From an uncultured Solimonas sp. (lineage in GTDB: Bacteria > Pseudomonadota > Gammaproteobacteria > Nevskiales > Nevskiaceae), in the NCBI GenBank assembly GCA_946478985.1, contig CAMLDZ010000030.1, positions 1 to 31,869 on the forward strand: a stretch of DNA of 31,869 nucleotides, written 5' to 3'. Positions 1-7,700 of this stretch are shown here, piece by piece. A model generated the notes under the pieces. That model did not search any database and was not told the DNA's origin. It saw only the letters and a program-made list of their open reading frames with translations. Positions within the stretch are counted from its first letter, which is position 1. The number at the start of each line of letters is the position of its first letter. A program made the translations under genes and the position numbers.

Positions 1-32
1 GTTTGTGAGTATTGAGAGCGTACGTAAAGCAT

Positions 33-55
33 TGGTGCGAAAGGCGAGACTCGAA
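33..55. repeat. Left attachment site (23-bp core)
   Basis: These 23 bases are identical to 10477-10499, the 3' end of the tRNA-Leu gene including its encoded CCA. Only this fragment of the tRNA is present here, so this is the element-chromosome junction distal to the integrase. Just inside, the bases at 57-63 (acgcctt) again match the tRNA at 10504-10510, so the element's own att sequence may mimic slightly more of the tRNA. Bases 1-32 are flanking chromosome with no recognisable feature. Confidence 0.9.
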
Positions 56-321
56 GACGCCTTCGCCGCGCATTCACGCCTTGTTAATCAGTGGCTTGCA
101 AGCGCTCGGCGCTTACAGGTCGGACCACTGGTTTGGACCACTGGGACCGATCGAACGGGCATTGTAGCCGAGTGCGACCGGCCGGCACATAACTAAGTGG
201 TTAGTAACCCAACGGCCGGCGTTTTTGGCGGAAAAATCCGAGAAGCCATATCGCTATCGACGGCGGTGGCGGTTCCCCCCGTAGGGGGTGGGTCTGCATC
301 ACACGCAGCCCGCCGGGTGCC
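56..321. other. Left-end non-coding stretch of the element
   Basis: No convincing gene was seen here. The stretch holds the arm-type repeats near the attachment site and a short GC hairpin, cccccgtaggggg, around 278-290. That hairpin could stop transcription of the minus-strand gene ending at 322, but it lacks a T-run. The open frames that cross it have no ribosome binding site and one of them runs through the att core. Confidence 0.5.
86..102 (+). repeat. Left arm of inverted repeat near attachment site
   Basis: aatcagtggcttgcaag here matches, with one mismatch, the reverse complement of cttacaagccactgatt at 10426-10442. Both lie 30-50 bp inside the two attachment cores and point in opposite directions. 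This fits arm-type integrase binding sites (inference). Nearby, ggaccactgg occurs twice (122-131 and 135-144), and tttggaccac recurs at the right end at 10396-10405. Confidence 0.6.
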
Positions 322-645
322 CTACTCCACCTTGAGCCTCGCCAGGATCGCCAGCTTCTCAAAGTACCGCCGCGCCGCCTCGCGATTCGCCGTGGGCTTC
401 GTCGCAGCCGTGTATAGGCAGATGTAATCGAGCCGGTCTGAACCATCATGCGAGAGCTTCGCCGCTACTTCAGGGGTCAGCCCCGGCAAGTCAACGCACA
501 CCGGCAGGTCCAGCCGCTCCACGAGCATGCAGTCGTCGGTGAACAAGCCGACTGGCCGATTATTTCTATTCAAGACCTGATACCGATGGCCGTCCACTCT
601 CGTCAGCGACGCAGGCAGGAACACAGCCAAGAAGTTCTTCACCAT
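322..645 (-). CDS. Hypothetical 107-residue protein
   Basis: I do not recognise this protein. It is 107 residues, mixed charge, with no signal peptide or membrane segment, so probably cytoplasmic. A strong purine-rich ribosome binding site (agaggggg) lies a few bases before the ATG, which makes it more credible than the overlapping frames. The sequence contains a short [11 protein letters not shown] stretch and a C-terminal helical-looking part rich in Ala, Arg and Lys. It is transcribed divergently from the serine recombinase at 892, and the 246-bp region between them holds repeated operator-like elements. It is probably an accessory or regulatory gene of the integrated element, but no function can be assigned. 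Confidence 0.65.
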   Translation of the reverse strand: MVKNFLAVFLPASLTRVDGHRYQVLNRNNRPVGLFTDDCMLVERLDLPVCVDLPGLTPEVAAKLSHDGSDRLDYICLYTAATKPTANREAARRYFEKLAILARLKVE

Positions 646-791
646 CGCCGCCCCCTCTTTTGTAGAAGCTCAATCGTGATTGGTCGGAAAGTGGATAACT
701 GTGACGGCCGACCTCGATTCGACAGGCGGCAGGTGGAACCCGCTGGGTGGGTAGTCCCTGTAGAACGCCCAAAGCGCACCAAAGGGACCGC

Positions 792-879
792 TTTTGTGCA
801 CCGTTCGTCGGGGGTGAACGAAAGTAGCTTGACGGCATTTTGTGCAGGGGGTGAATATAGTTCACCCCTTTCGTTCATC
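792..879. promoter_or_regulatory. Repeat-rich promoter/operator of serine recombinase
   Basis: A -35-like TTGACG at 829-834 and a weak -10-like TGAATA at 852-857 have 17 bp between them. Two 9-bp modules are each repeated: ttttgtgca at 792-800 and 838-846, and gggggtgaa at 810-818 and 847-855. The second copy is also one arm of a perfect palindrome, ggggtgaa-5 bp-ttcacccc (848-868), lying over the -10. A longer outer inverted pair is 813-824 with 868-879 (11 of 12 bases). The layout fits an operator and/or a resolution site bound by the recombinase encoded just downstream (inference). Confidence 0.55.
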
Positions 880-891
880 TTGGGCGTACCC

Positions 892-1470
892 ATGAGCCGG
901 ACCTTTGCTTACTGCCGCGTTTCGACCACCGACCAGACCACCGAGAACCAAGCCCAGGAGATCACCGCCGCGGGCTTCGCGGTGACGCCCCAGCGGATCA
1001 TCAGCGAGACCGTCAGCGGCTCGGTGGCCGCCGGAGAGCGCCCAGGGTTTGCCAAGCTGTGCGACCGCATGGAGTCCGGGGATGTGCTGGTGGTCACCAA
1101 GCTGGACCGCCTGGGGCGCAACGCGATGGACGTACGTCAGACGGTTGAAGCGCTGGCCGCAAATGGCGTGCGCGTGCATTGCCTCGCGCTCGGCGGCGTG
1201 GACCTGACTAGCGCCGCGGGGAAGATGACGATGCAGGTCATCGCCGCGGTGGCCGAGTTCGAGCGGGACTTGCTGATCGAGCGCACGCGGGCCGGCATGG
1301 CGCGGGTGCGGGCGGAGGGGAAGCCCGTGGGCCGCCCTAGGGTTCTGTCCGATGACCAGCGGGCGGACGTGCGACGCAGACTTGCCGCGGGGGAGTCGGT
1401 CAGCGCCGTCGCGCGGGCACTCGACACCAGCCGGACGAACATTCAGCGGGCGCGGGACGGCGCTGCATGA
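892..1470 (+). CDS. Serine recombinase (resolvase/invertase family)
   Basis: This 192-residue protein has the length and layout of small serine recombinases of the Tn3 resolvase/DNA invertase family, which cut and rejoin DNA at paired sites through a 5'-phosphoserine link. The N-terminal catalytic domain opens with FAYCRVST, where Ser11 is the expected nucleophile and Arg9 its neighbour. The KLDRLGRN motif (70-77) supplies the conserved arginines, and [11 protein letters not shown] (122-132) starts the long dimer helix. A GRP linker (147-149) leads to a C-terminal helix-turn-helix (about 170-186). The ATG at 892 gives the family's normal N-terminus; the frame upstream is open but lacks homology. 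In an element that already has a tyrosine integrase, its job is probably dimer resolution or an inversion switch. Its stop overlaps the start of a small membrane protein. Confidence 0.93.
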   Translation: MSRTFAYCRVSTTDQTTENQAQEITAAGFAVTPQRIISETVSGSVAAGERPGFAKLCDRMESGDVLVVTKLDRLGRNAMDVRQTVEALAANGVRVHCLALGGVDLTSAAGKMTMQVIAAVAEFERDLLIERTRAGMARVRAEGKPVGRPRVLSDDQRADVRRRLAAGESVSAVARALDTSRTNIQRARDGAA

Positions 1471-1634
1471 GGCGCCGGAGAGGGCCGCCGGGACGCGAGA
1501 GGGACCGCGGGAACCTCGGCCACATCCCGGCCATCGCCTTGGTCCTGACCGCATTGGCGGCGGCTTGGCAGGTATCGCCGTGGCTGGCGCTGGCGATGGT
1601 CGCGGGGATCGCGGCGTGCATGGATTGGCGGTAG
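1467..1634 (+). CDS. Small membrane protein coupled to recombinase
   Basis: This 55-residue frame starts at an ATG that overlaps the recombinase stop codon (ATGA), which suggests translational coupling. The N-terminus is strongly basic (MRRRRG, then further Arg). Two hydrophobic stretches follow, at about 20-33 and 38-52, separated by a turn around residues 34-37, and the protein ends CMDWR. This predicts a two-helix inner-membrane hairpin with a cytoplasmic basic tail. I do not recognise a family. Holin-like or toxin-like roles are possible for such proteins but nothing here proves either. The evidence is the overlap, the hydrophobic pattern and an in-frame stop. Confidence 0.55.
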   Translation: MRRRRGPPGRERDRGNLGHIPAIALVLTALAAAWQVSPWLALAMVAGIAACMDWR

Positions 1635-1973
1635 CGGCGCCGGCTGTATGTGATTTCTTGTCGAATAATGTGTGGCTGTGTGATTAGGGGCCGGACCGGC
1701 TCAACCCATTGAAAAATATGGCGCGTGAATTAGGGTGCCCCTCTGCTCAGCAACGTCGCCTATTACCCGCCACCTCTGCCAGCTCCGGCCGCCTCCCGAA
1801 CGTAGAACACGCCGTCCGACATCGGCGCCTTCCTTCGCAGCCGCCCAGCACCTCACCCTCGACCTGCCGTCCTTCGACGACGGCTAGCAGGGGCGACAAG
1901 CCCTTCCCATCGAATCTCGTTCACGTCCCGCAGCCGTGCGCGGCGGGTCTCTAAACGCATCCGGAACACCTAC
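1635..1973. other. Non-coding or unrecognised stretch
   Basis: No frame here looks like a protein. A possible weak promoter, TTGAAA at 1709-1714 and TAGGGT at 1731-1736 with 16 bp between, points towards the next gene set at 1974. An AT-richer patch lies at 1648-1685, in contrast with its GC-rich surroundings. Confidence 0.35.
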
Positions 1974-2189
1974 ATGAGTCGCCATCTTCGCTACATGCCG
2001 CAAGCCGCCAAGGCCGCCCACTACAACGCCGCTGCGGACTCGCTGATCGCCCGCTATCGCACCCCGAAATATTGGCTGTACAGCCCAACAGGCGCCGCCG
2101 CCAAGGCGTTCTTCGACAAGCATCCCGAGCTGCGTATCGAGCCGGGGCAGCAGGACGACAAGGGTGCAGGCAATGCCGCACACGCTTGA
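1974..2189 (+). CDS. Hypothetical 71-residue protein
   Basis: This is a small soluble protein of unknown family. It begins MSRHLRYMPQAAKAAHYNAA and has a KYWLYSPTGAAAKAFF segment followed by an acidic, glutamine-rich tail. The ATG at 1974 has only a weak ribosome binding site. Its 3' end overlaps the start of the next gene by 17-26 bases, depending on the start chosen there, which suggests the two are translated together. Codon use and amino-acid content are protein-like compared with the overlapping frames. It probably belongs to the element's accessory operon 1974-3650. No function can be assigned. Confidence 0.6.
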   Translation: MSRHLRYMPQAAKAAHYNAAADSLIARYRTPKYWLYSPTGAAAKAFFDKHPELRIEPGQQDDKGAGNAAHA

Positions 2190-2892
2190 GCAGAACATCG
2201 CGAGAGCCGCGGGGCGCCTGTGCCGCGTCGAGGGCTGCTATCTGCATGTGGACCGCATCGGCAGTTACTGCGCGAAGCACGGCGAGAACCTGCGCCGTAC
2301 CGGGCACGTTTCCCTCGGCCGCGTCACTGGTTTCGAGCTGCGCCCGTGGGTTCGACATGCTCGCCGCTTCGTAGACGCCCAGGTCCGCGCAGGACACCCC
2401 GGAGTCCTCGCTGCGGTCGAGTGGTTCACCAGCGAGATGAACCGCGCGAACCCAATCGGCACGCCACACAAGGGCACTCGGCCTGCGCAGCGGTACGCCT
2501 ACTGGCTCGACAAGATGAAGCGGGACGGTCACGACGCTGAGCAGGTCCTCGCCGTCGCCGTGGCCGTTCATTGGTTCCGCCTGGAACAGCCGCGCCGCTT
2601 TGCCGATGACCGCCACTTCGACCGGCAACTCGGCCACCGCGTCGCGTCCATCGCAAGCCGTGCCCGAGTCCGTTCAGGCGCTGGCGCTGCGAAGGGACTG
2701 ACTCGCACCATGCCCGCCTGCGACTCCCTGTGCAGGCACATCGCGACTGAGCTGCGCATCACCATCGGCCCCCTTCTGCACTTCGCAGCAACCCACCTGC
2801 ACCGTAAGGAGCACCGCCGTCGACAGCCGGTCAGCGCTGAGGCCATGCGTGCCCCGTTCGTCGCGCCCCTGAAACCCACCAAGACCCACTAG
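2173..2892 (+). CDS. Unknown protein with N-terminal zinc-knuckle-like motif
   Basis: The protein has 239 residues. Near the N-terminus it has Cys-X4-Cys, about ten residues, then Cys-X2-His (LCRVEGCY, then YCAKHGENLRRTGH). This resembles the small zinc-binding lead-in found in many phage HNH-type endonucleases and DNA-binding proteins. No HNH catalytic motif was found in the rest, so endonuclease activity is not claimed. The middle has aromatic and charged helices (AVEWFTSEMNRANP, YAYWLDKMKRDG) and the C-terminus is basic. The ATG at 2173, with AGGG 8-9 bases upstream, is preferred to the GTG at 2164. It overlaps the preceding gene and ends 11 bp before the ParB-like gene, so it is probably in one operon with both. 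Confidence 0.7.
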   Translation: MPHTLEQNIARAAGRLCRVEGCYLHVDRIGSYCAKHGENLRRTGHVSLGRVTGFELRPWVRHARRFVDAQVRAGHPGVLAAVEWFTSEMNRANPIGTPHKGTRPAQRYAYWLDKMKRDGHDAEQVLAVAVAVHWFRLEQPRRFADDRHFDRQLGHRVASIASRARVRSGAGAAKGLTRTMPACDSLCRHIATELRITIGPLLHFAATHLHRKEHRRRQPVSAEAMRAPFVAPLKPTKTH

Positions 2893-2903
2893 GAGCCCTA
2901 TCT

Positions 2904-3650
2904 ATGCAGGCGCCCAGCGGTAGCAAGCCGAAACACCACAGGCTCGATGTGAAGGTTGACGACGTGGTGGTGTTGGAGGCGTACCAAGCGCGGGCGGCGG
3001 GGCTGGTCCCCAAGACTGTGCGCGAGTACGCCGACGCGATGGCCGCGGGCGCGGAGTTTCCGCCGATCAAGGTCGCAGTCATCGAAGGGGCTTGCGTATT
3101 GATCGGCGGCGCCCACCGGCTAGCAGCAGCGCGGAAGCTCGGGCGGGTGAACATCGCCGCAGAGTGCTACGAAACCGACCATGCCGGTGCGGTGCGGATG
3201 GCGCTCCTCGACAACATGGTCCACGGGGAGAAGCTCAGCAAGGCGGACCTGCGTCGTGCGCTGTGCCTCTACCTCGACGCCGACCTGTACCGCCGCGGAC
3301 GTGGCCGGGTAGCGTCGTCGCGTGAACTGGCAGTCGAGGCGCTCGGCGGTCGGGTCAGTCACGCCACCGTGATGGCGTGGGTCTCAGAGGATCGGCCCAA
3401 GGTCGCCGCTCAGATGCGCCGTGAACGGCCCATAGAGCACCGCCGAGCCTCTTTCGATCCCAAGGCAGAAGCCGAGCGGCGGGCGGTCGAGGCCGCGCTT
3501 GTGAGCATCAAGGGCGCAGCAGCGGCGCTACGGGGTGTTCGCAATCCGGCGGCGCGAGGCACGGTCGTCGAGGCACTCAGGAAGGCGCTGGAACAGGTCG
3601 AGACGCAAGGGCCCTATCGAGTAACTGAAGGGGCCGGCGAGGACTTTTAA
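2904..3650 (+). CDS. ParB-like DNA-binding protein
   Basis: This 248-residue protein has an N-terminal ParB/sulfiredoxin-fold domain. FPPIKVAVIEG (52-62) is followed by the signature-like GGAHRLAAARKLG (68-80), and then by a DNMVHGEKLSKADLRRAL segment (103-120) typical of the helix after that domain. A helix-turn-helix-like stretch is near VSHATVMAWVSE (around 150-161), and the C-terminal part is helical. Relatives act in plasmid or phage partition, in transcription control, or as nucleases. No ParA ATPase is encoded alongside, so a regulator or an origin-associated role is as likely as partition. A good AGGAG site precedes the ATG. The structured non-coding region 3651-4133 lies directly downstream and could hold its target (inference). 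Confidence 0.8.
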   Translation: MQAPSGSKPKHHRLDVKVDDVVVLEAYQARAAGLVPKTVREYADAMAAGAEFPPIKVAVIEGACVLIGGAHRLAAARKLGRVNIAAECYETDHAGAVRMALLDNMVHGEKLSKADLRRALCLYLDADLYRRGRGRVASSRELAVEALGGRVSHATVMAWVSEDRPKVAAQMRRERPIEHRRASFDPKAEAERRAVEAALVSIKGAAAALRGVRNPAARGTVVEALRKALEQVETQGPYRVTEGAGEDF

Positions 3651-3670
3651 GAACTCGTGAAACGCTTATG

Positions 3671-3689
3671 GGGCCTACGTTTCAGGCCC
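3671..3689 (+). terminator. Possible terminator after ParB-like gene
   Basis: GGGCCT (3671-3676) pairs with AGGCCC (3684-3689) around a 7-base loop, 20 bp after the stop codon. The T-run (tttttac) comes only about 11 bp later, so termination strength is uncertain. The loop contains most of one copy of the 11-bp repeat. Confidence 0.4.
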
Positions 3690-3884
3690 TCTCTGTAAAC
3701 TTTTTACACACAGGGCCGACGTGCCCGCTGGAAAGCCGCGCCGCTGCTACGTTTCAGCTCCTGTTAGCGACTGCAGAAATACGGCCGCTCAAGTAACGGT
3801 CGCGCAGCGATAACGTGGCGACGTAATTCGGATCGCCGATCAGGAAAACCCTGGCGCCCTACCGGATCACCTGACAATCCCGGC

Positions 3885-3921
3885 GGGACCGTGGCGCTAC
3901 GCCTTGTAGCGTCGCGGTCCC
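3885..3921. repeat. Strong 16-bp stem hairpin
   Basis: Arms 3885-3900 and 3906-3921 pair over 16 positions with a 5-base loop (gcctt). In RNA the two non-Watson-Crick positions are G-U wobbles, so the stem would be unbroken. No T-run follows, so it is not a normal terminator. Confidence 0.75.
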
Positions 3922-4047
3922 CGTGCTCCGCATGGACGATCCGCCAGCGATGAACGGCAACCATCGGCGGACGAACGCAAAGCCCCCAGCCGACCAGCGC
4001 CGCCTGTCAACCGACGGCCGGCTTTGATTACTTGCGTGTCCGTAGAT

Positions 4048-4078
4048 ACTTCCGCTACCGGATTTGTAGCGAGGAAGT
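4048..4078. repeat. Second hairpin upstream of small gene
   Basis: ACTTCC-GCTAC (4048-4058) pairs with GTAGC-ga-GGAAGT (4066-4078) with a 2-base bulge and a 7-base loop. It lies about 55 bp before the start of the next gene and could control its leader or mark a protein binding site. Confidence 0.5.
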
Positions 4079-4133
4079 GCCGCGCCGACGATGCGCCCCG
4101 CAGTCACCCACCACACACCAGCGAGGACGCAGC

Positions 4134-4331
4134 ATGACCATCACCGCAGCGAAGGGCCGCTTCATGTTCGAGGTTTCACTCGGCCACCTGTTCCTGCAGA
4201 CCCCACTCGGCGAGGTCTACGCACAGCGCGGCGAGGCCCGGCGGTTCGACGCATGGTACGAACCCGGCGCCCTGCATTGGCGCTTCTGGGCTCTTTCCGG
4301 AAACTTCAGCCGCGGCAATGGGGGCGTCTAA
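4134..4331 (+). CDS. Hypothetical 65-residue protein
   Basis: This is a small protein with no recognised family. It is rich in aromatic residues (FMFEVSLGHLFLQTP; FDAWYEPGALHWRFWALSG) and shows a beta-strand-like alternating pattern, with no signal peptide. The ATG at 4134 is chosen because GAGG sits 8-11 bases upstream; the open frame further upstream has no ribosome site. It overlaps the next gene by 14 bases, so the two are probably co-translated. Small proteins like this are common in phage and integrative-element early regions, but nothing points to a function. Confidence 0.6.
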   Translation: MTITAAKGRFMFEVSLGHLFLQTPLGEVYAQRGEARRFDAWYEPGALHWRFWALSGNFSRGNGGV

Positions 4332-4641
4332 GGTGGCCTACAACTTAGACCCCAAGTCACCCGCGCGTCTGTCCTGCAGTGCGCGTGATTGCTTCATGCC
4401 ATACGACCCCGCAGGCGAGACTGACGCGGCTTTCGCGGAGTGGTTTTCCTGTGTCGCTCATCGCCACGGCCTCGTCGAAGGCGTGCATTTTGAGAAGCGC
4501 GGCGCCGACTTCGCCATCTCTGTCGAGACACAATGCGAGCTAGTGCTCGAAACTCTGCAAACGACGCAGGACCGCTATCGGCAGCTACGGCTACAAGGCC
4601 GAATCGACCCCATCGACTTCTTCGAGGAAGACGGCGAATAG
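4318..4641 (+). CDS. Hypothetical 107-residue protein
   Basis: This is an acidic soluble protein of unknown family with four cysteines (SCSARDC near residues 19-25, FSCVAHRHG further on, and one in ETQCELVLE). The spacing does not match a standard zinc ribbon. The C-terminal half (QDRYRQLRLQGRIDPIDFFEEDGE) is predicted helical and ends very acidic. It overlaps the previous 65-residue gene by 14 bases, and 32 bases after its stop a strong terminator begins. Together these two genes look like a short transcription unit downstream of the structured region. Confidence 0.6.
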   Translation: MGASKVAYNLDPKSPARLSCSARDCFMPYDPAGETDAAFAEWFSCVAHRHGLVEGVHFEKRGADFAISVETQCELVLETLQTTQDRYRQLRLQGRIDPIDFFEEDGE

Positions 4642-4673
4642 CGCTAGTCCACCGCACCCACCATCACCCCCAA

Positions 4674-4699
4674 GGGCCGCCACCGTGCGGCCCTTTTTT
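4674..4699 (+). terminator. Strong rho-independent terminator
   Basis: GGGCCGC (4674-4680) pairs with GCGGCCC (4687-4693) around a 6-base loop and is followed by six T. It closes the small-gene unit ending at 4641 but lies only 15 bp before the ATG of the giant gene at 4715, leaving no room for a promoter between them. Confidence 0.85.
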
Positions 4700-4714
4700 A
4701 TTCATGAAGAACTC

Positions 4715-7700
4715 ATGACCGACCAACCAGAAACCCAGCGCGGCGCCCCGGCTGCTGCCGTCGATTACCTGCGGGCGAATCCGCATCTCGCCCCACAGTT
4801 CGACGCGAAGTACGGCACTGGAAGTGCAGCGGCCTACCTCCCGGCCCCGCAGATTCCGCAGCATCATCTCGAACGCCTGCGGGCACACCCGGAGTCCGCG
4901 GCGATCTTCGACAAGAAGTACGGTGCAGGCGCCGCGGCCCGTGTCTTGGCTGAGCCGGCAATCCCGGACGGCGCACTGAAGTACCTCCGCGCGAACCCCA
5001 CACTCGCGCCGCAGTTCGACGAGAAGTATGGCGTCGGCCAAGCGCAGCGCGTTCTGTCGCAGCCTGAAGACGCCGACCGCGGCGTCCTGGACTACGCCAA
5101 GGACATGGGCAGGGCCGGGCTCCGCGGTGCCGGTAAGGCCGTGATCGAGACCGCCGAGTTCGCCACCGACGCCTTCAATCGCGTCCTCGTGGACCCTGTG
5201 CGGGCCGTAGCGGGCATGCCGGCGACGCCTCGCGCCGACTTCAACGCCTCCCTGCGTCACGACATCGGCAACGAAGCCGCTGACGCCATCACCCCGGACG
5301 CCCCCGAGACGCTGCCCGGCCAGCTCACCGAAGGCATCACGCAGTTCGTCGGCGGCCTTGTGGGCCTCGGCAAGCTGTCGAGGCTGGCCGGTGCTGAGAA
5401 GGCCATTGAAGGGCTGGCTGCGGCCGGCAAGACGGCGCAGGTGGGCGTGGCGGCTGCCAAGTCCGCGACGGTCTCCTCGGTCGCCTTCGATCCCTTCGAC
5501 GGCAACGTGGCGAACTTCGTCGAGCGCTATCCGTCGATGCAGAACCCCATCACCGAGTTCATGGCGGTGGGCGATGACGATAGCGTCGTCGAGGCGCGGC
5601 TGAAGAACGCCCTGGCTGACGTGGTGGTCGGTGCGCCGCTGGACCTCGCCCTCAACGGCCTGAAGGCGCTACGGGCGGCGAAGCAGAACCGTCTGGCCGA
5701 CGCCGAGGCACACCTGCACCGGCTGGTCGATGAGGATGCCGCGGCGGAAGCCGCTGCTACCAAGGTGCCCCCGCAGGAGCCCGCAGGAGCCCCGAAGGCC
5801 GCTGAAGGTGCCGATGGTGCCCCGCAGTCCCCGGATGCCACCAGCGTGAAATCTGAGGCCCCTACGGCGACCCTGAGCCCCAGCGAGATCGCCCAGGCGC
5901 AAGCCAAGGACATCCCGCGTATCCCGAACCCGGCCGTGGTCCTCGACGACGCCCGCAGGGCCGAGCTGACGGCCTCACTGGAGCAGACCGCGCGGCTGGC
6001 TGAAGACATGACGACGGCGCCCTACGGCGACCCGTTCACCGACTTCTTCAGTAAGGGGCAGGACTTCAACTTCGCCAAGATCATGGAGACCGGGCAGGCG
6101 GGCACCCGTGCGGCCCTGTCGATCATCGAAGACATCGGCGAGAAGTACCGCACGAAGATCGACGAGGCCCGCGGCGGTGAAGTGCGCAGCTTCGAGACGG
6201 TGCGTGCAGCTGCCGCGCAGATGGCCCGCATGACCGGCAACGATCCGGGCGCGTTCCTGAACCTCATGGTGCAGGACGCGAAGAACGCCAAGGCTGTCGA
6301 GGCCCGCCTGTACGCCTACAAGAACTTCACGCTGACCCTCGCGGACTCGGTGAAGAAGCTGGCGCTGCAGGTGGAGCAGGGCACGCCCGGCGCCTTCGGG
6401 TCGATGGATCGGCTCCACACCGAGTTCGCCCGCCGTGCTGAGTTCCTAGCGAACGTGCAGGCGATGACCAAGGCTGTGCAGAGCGGTACGGCCCGTGCGG
6501 TGTCCGCGGGGCGCCTCGGTGCACGCATGAGCCCTGCGATGAAGCAGGCGATCGAGTCGGGTAACTTCAGCGGTGCGTCTGCAATGGACGCCAAGGCGGT
6601 GCAGAAGCTCGCCAAGCTGCTGACCACGGGGACGCGTGAGGACGCGCTGAAGGCCACCCGGCTGTCCCTGATGGACCGCACGGGCCTCGCGGTGACCCGC
6701 TACTGGATTAACTCGATCCTGTCCGGCCCGGCTACGCATCTGGTCAACGCCACGACGAACTTCGCCAAGGGTGCCGTGCAGACCGGCGAGGAGTATCTGG
6801 CCGGCGTGTACAGCGGTAACGCGCAGCAGCGGAAGGTGGCGGCCCGCACGTTCGCCGAGATGGCCCACCAGACCGTCGAGGCGTGGCGTGTGGCCCGGAA
6901 GGCGCTGAACGCTGGGGAGAACATCCTAGACGGGCGGCAAGGCTTCGACGATGCCCACCGCTTCACGCAGGTGTCCGCGGAGCAGCTGGCGCAGGCGATC
7001 GAATCGGGCCAGTACGGCGCGGCGATCCTCAAGGCCGGTAACGCACTGTTCAACTACCCGACGCGCCTCCTCGCAACCAGCGACGAGTTCTTCAAGCAGG
7101 TGACCTACCGCGCTCGGGTCTCGGCAAAGGCGCAGGTGGAGGGTATCGAGCAGGGACTGAACGGGCAGCAGCTCGACGAGTTCGTGCAGCGGCGCATGGA
7201 TGCGGCCATTGACCCGGACACCGGATCGGCCTACGGCATCGACGGTAAGGCGCTCGACGAGGACGCGCTGCGGTACGCACAGCAGGCGACGTTCACCACG
7301 CCGCTGACGCCGGGCGGGTTCGCTGAGAAGGTGCAGGCGTTCGCCAATGTGTCCCCGTGGATGCGGCTTGTCCTGCCGTTCGTGAAGACGCCGGCCAATG
7401 TGCTGACGGATTGGTGGCAGCGGTCTCCCCTGCACTTCGCCAACTACAGCGACCTTGCCGCAGGCGGTCAGCGTCGCGCGATGGCGGCGGCACGTCTCAC
7501 CACGGGCGCGGCGTTCTACGGCACCGCGGGGCTGCTGGTCTCGCAGGGCGCTATCACGGGCATGGGACCGCAGGACCCGGAGACCAAGAAGCTGTGGAAG
7601 AACGCCGGCAATCAGCCGTACAGCATCAAGGTCGGGCACAGCTGGATCGCCTACAACCGCATGGACCCCTTCGGGATGTTCTTCGGCATCGCTGCGGACA

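Larger units (their letters stand above)
3651..4133. other. Structured gene-free region of the element
   Basis: No credible gene was seen in 483 bp. The region holds, in order: a GGGCCT/AGGCCC hairpin (3671-3689), a perfect TGTAAA-CTT-TTTACA palindrome (3694-3708), an 11-bp direct repeat ctacgtttcag (3675-3685 and 3747-3757), a 16-bp stem hairpin (3885-3921), and a second hairpin (4048-4078). This density suggests a replication or transfer origin, a ParB target, or a structured RNA. I cannot tell which. Confidence 0.5.

Noticed and set aside
5..196. 63-codon frame at the left end
   Set aside because: It runs across the chromosome-element junction at 33-55 and has no ribosome binding site, so it is created by integration at most.
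691..699. DnaA-box-like gtggataac near the recombinase promoter
   Set aside because: A single site with one mismatch and no cluster; not enough to call an origin.
1709..1954. 81-codon frame before the 71-residue gene
   Set aside because: Ser/Pro/Arg-rich composition typical of a non-coding frame in GC-rich DNA; no ribosome site and no overlap or coupling with neighbours.
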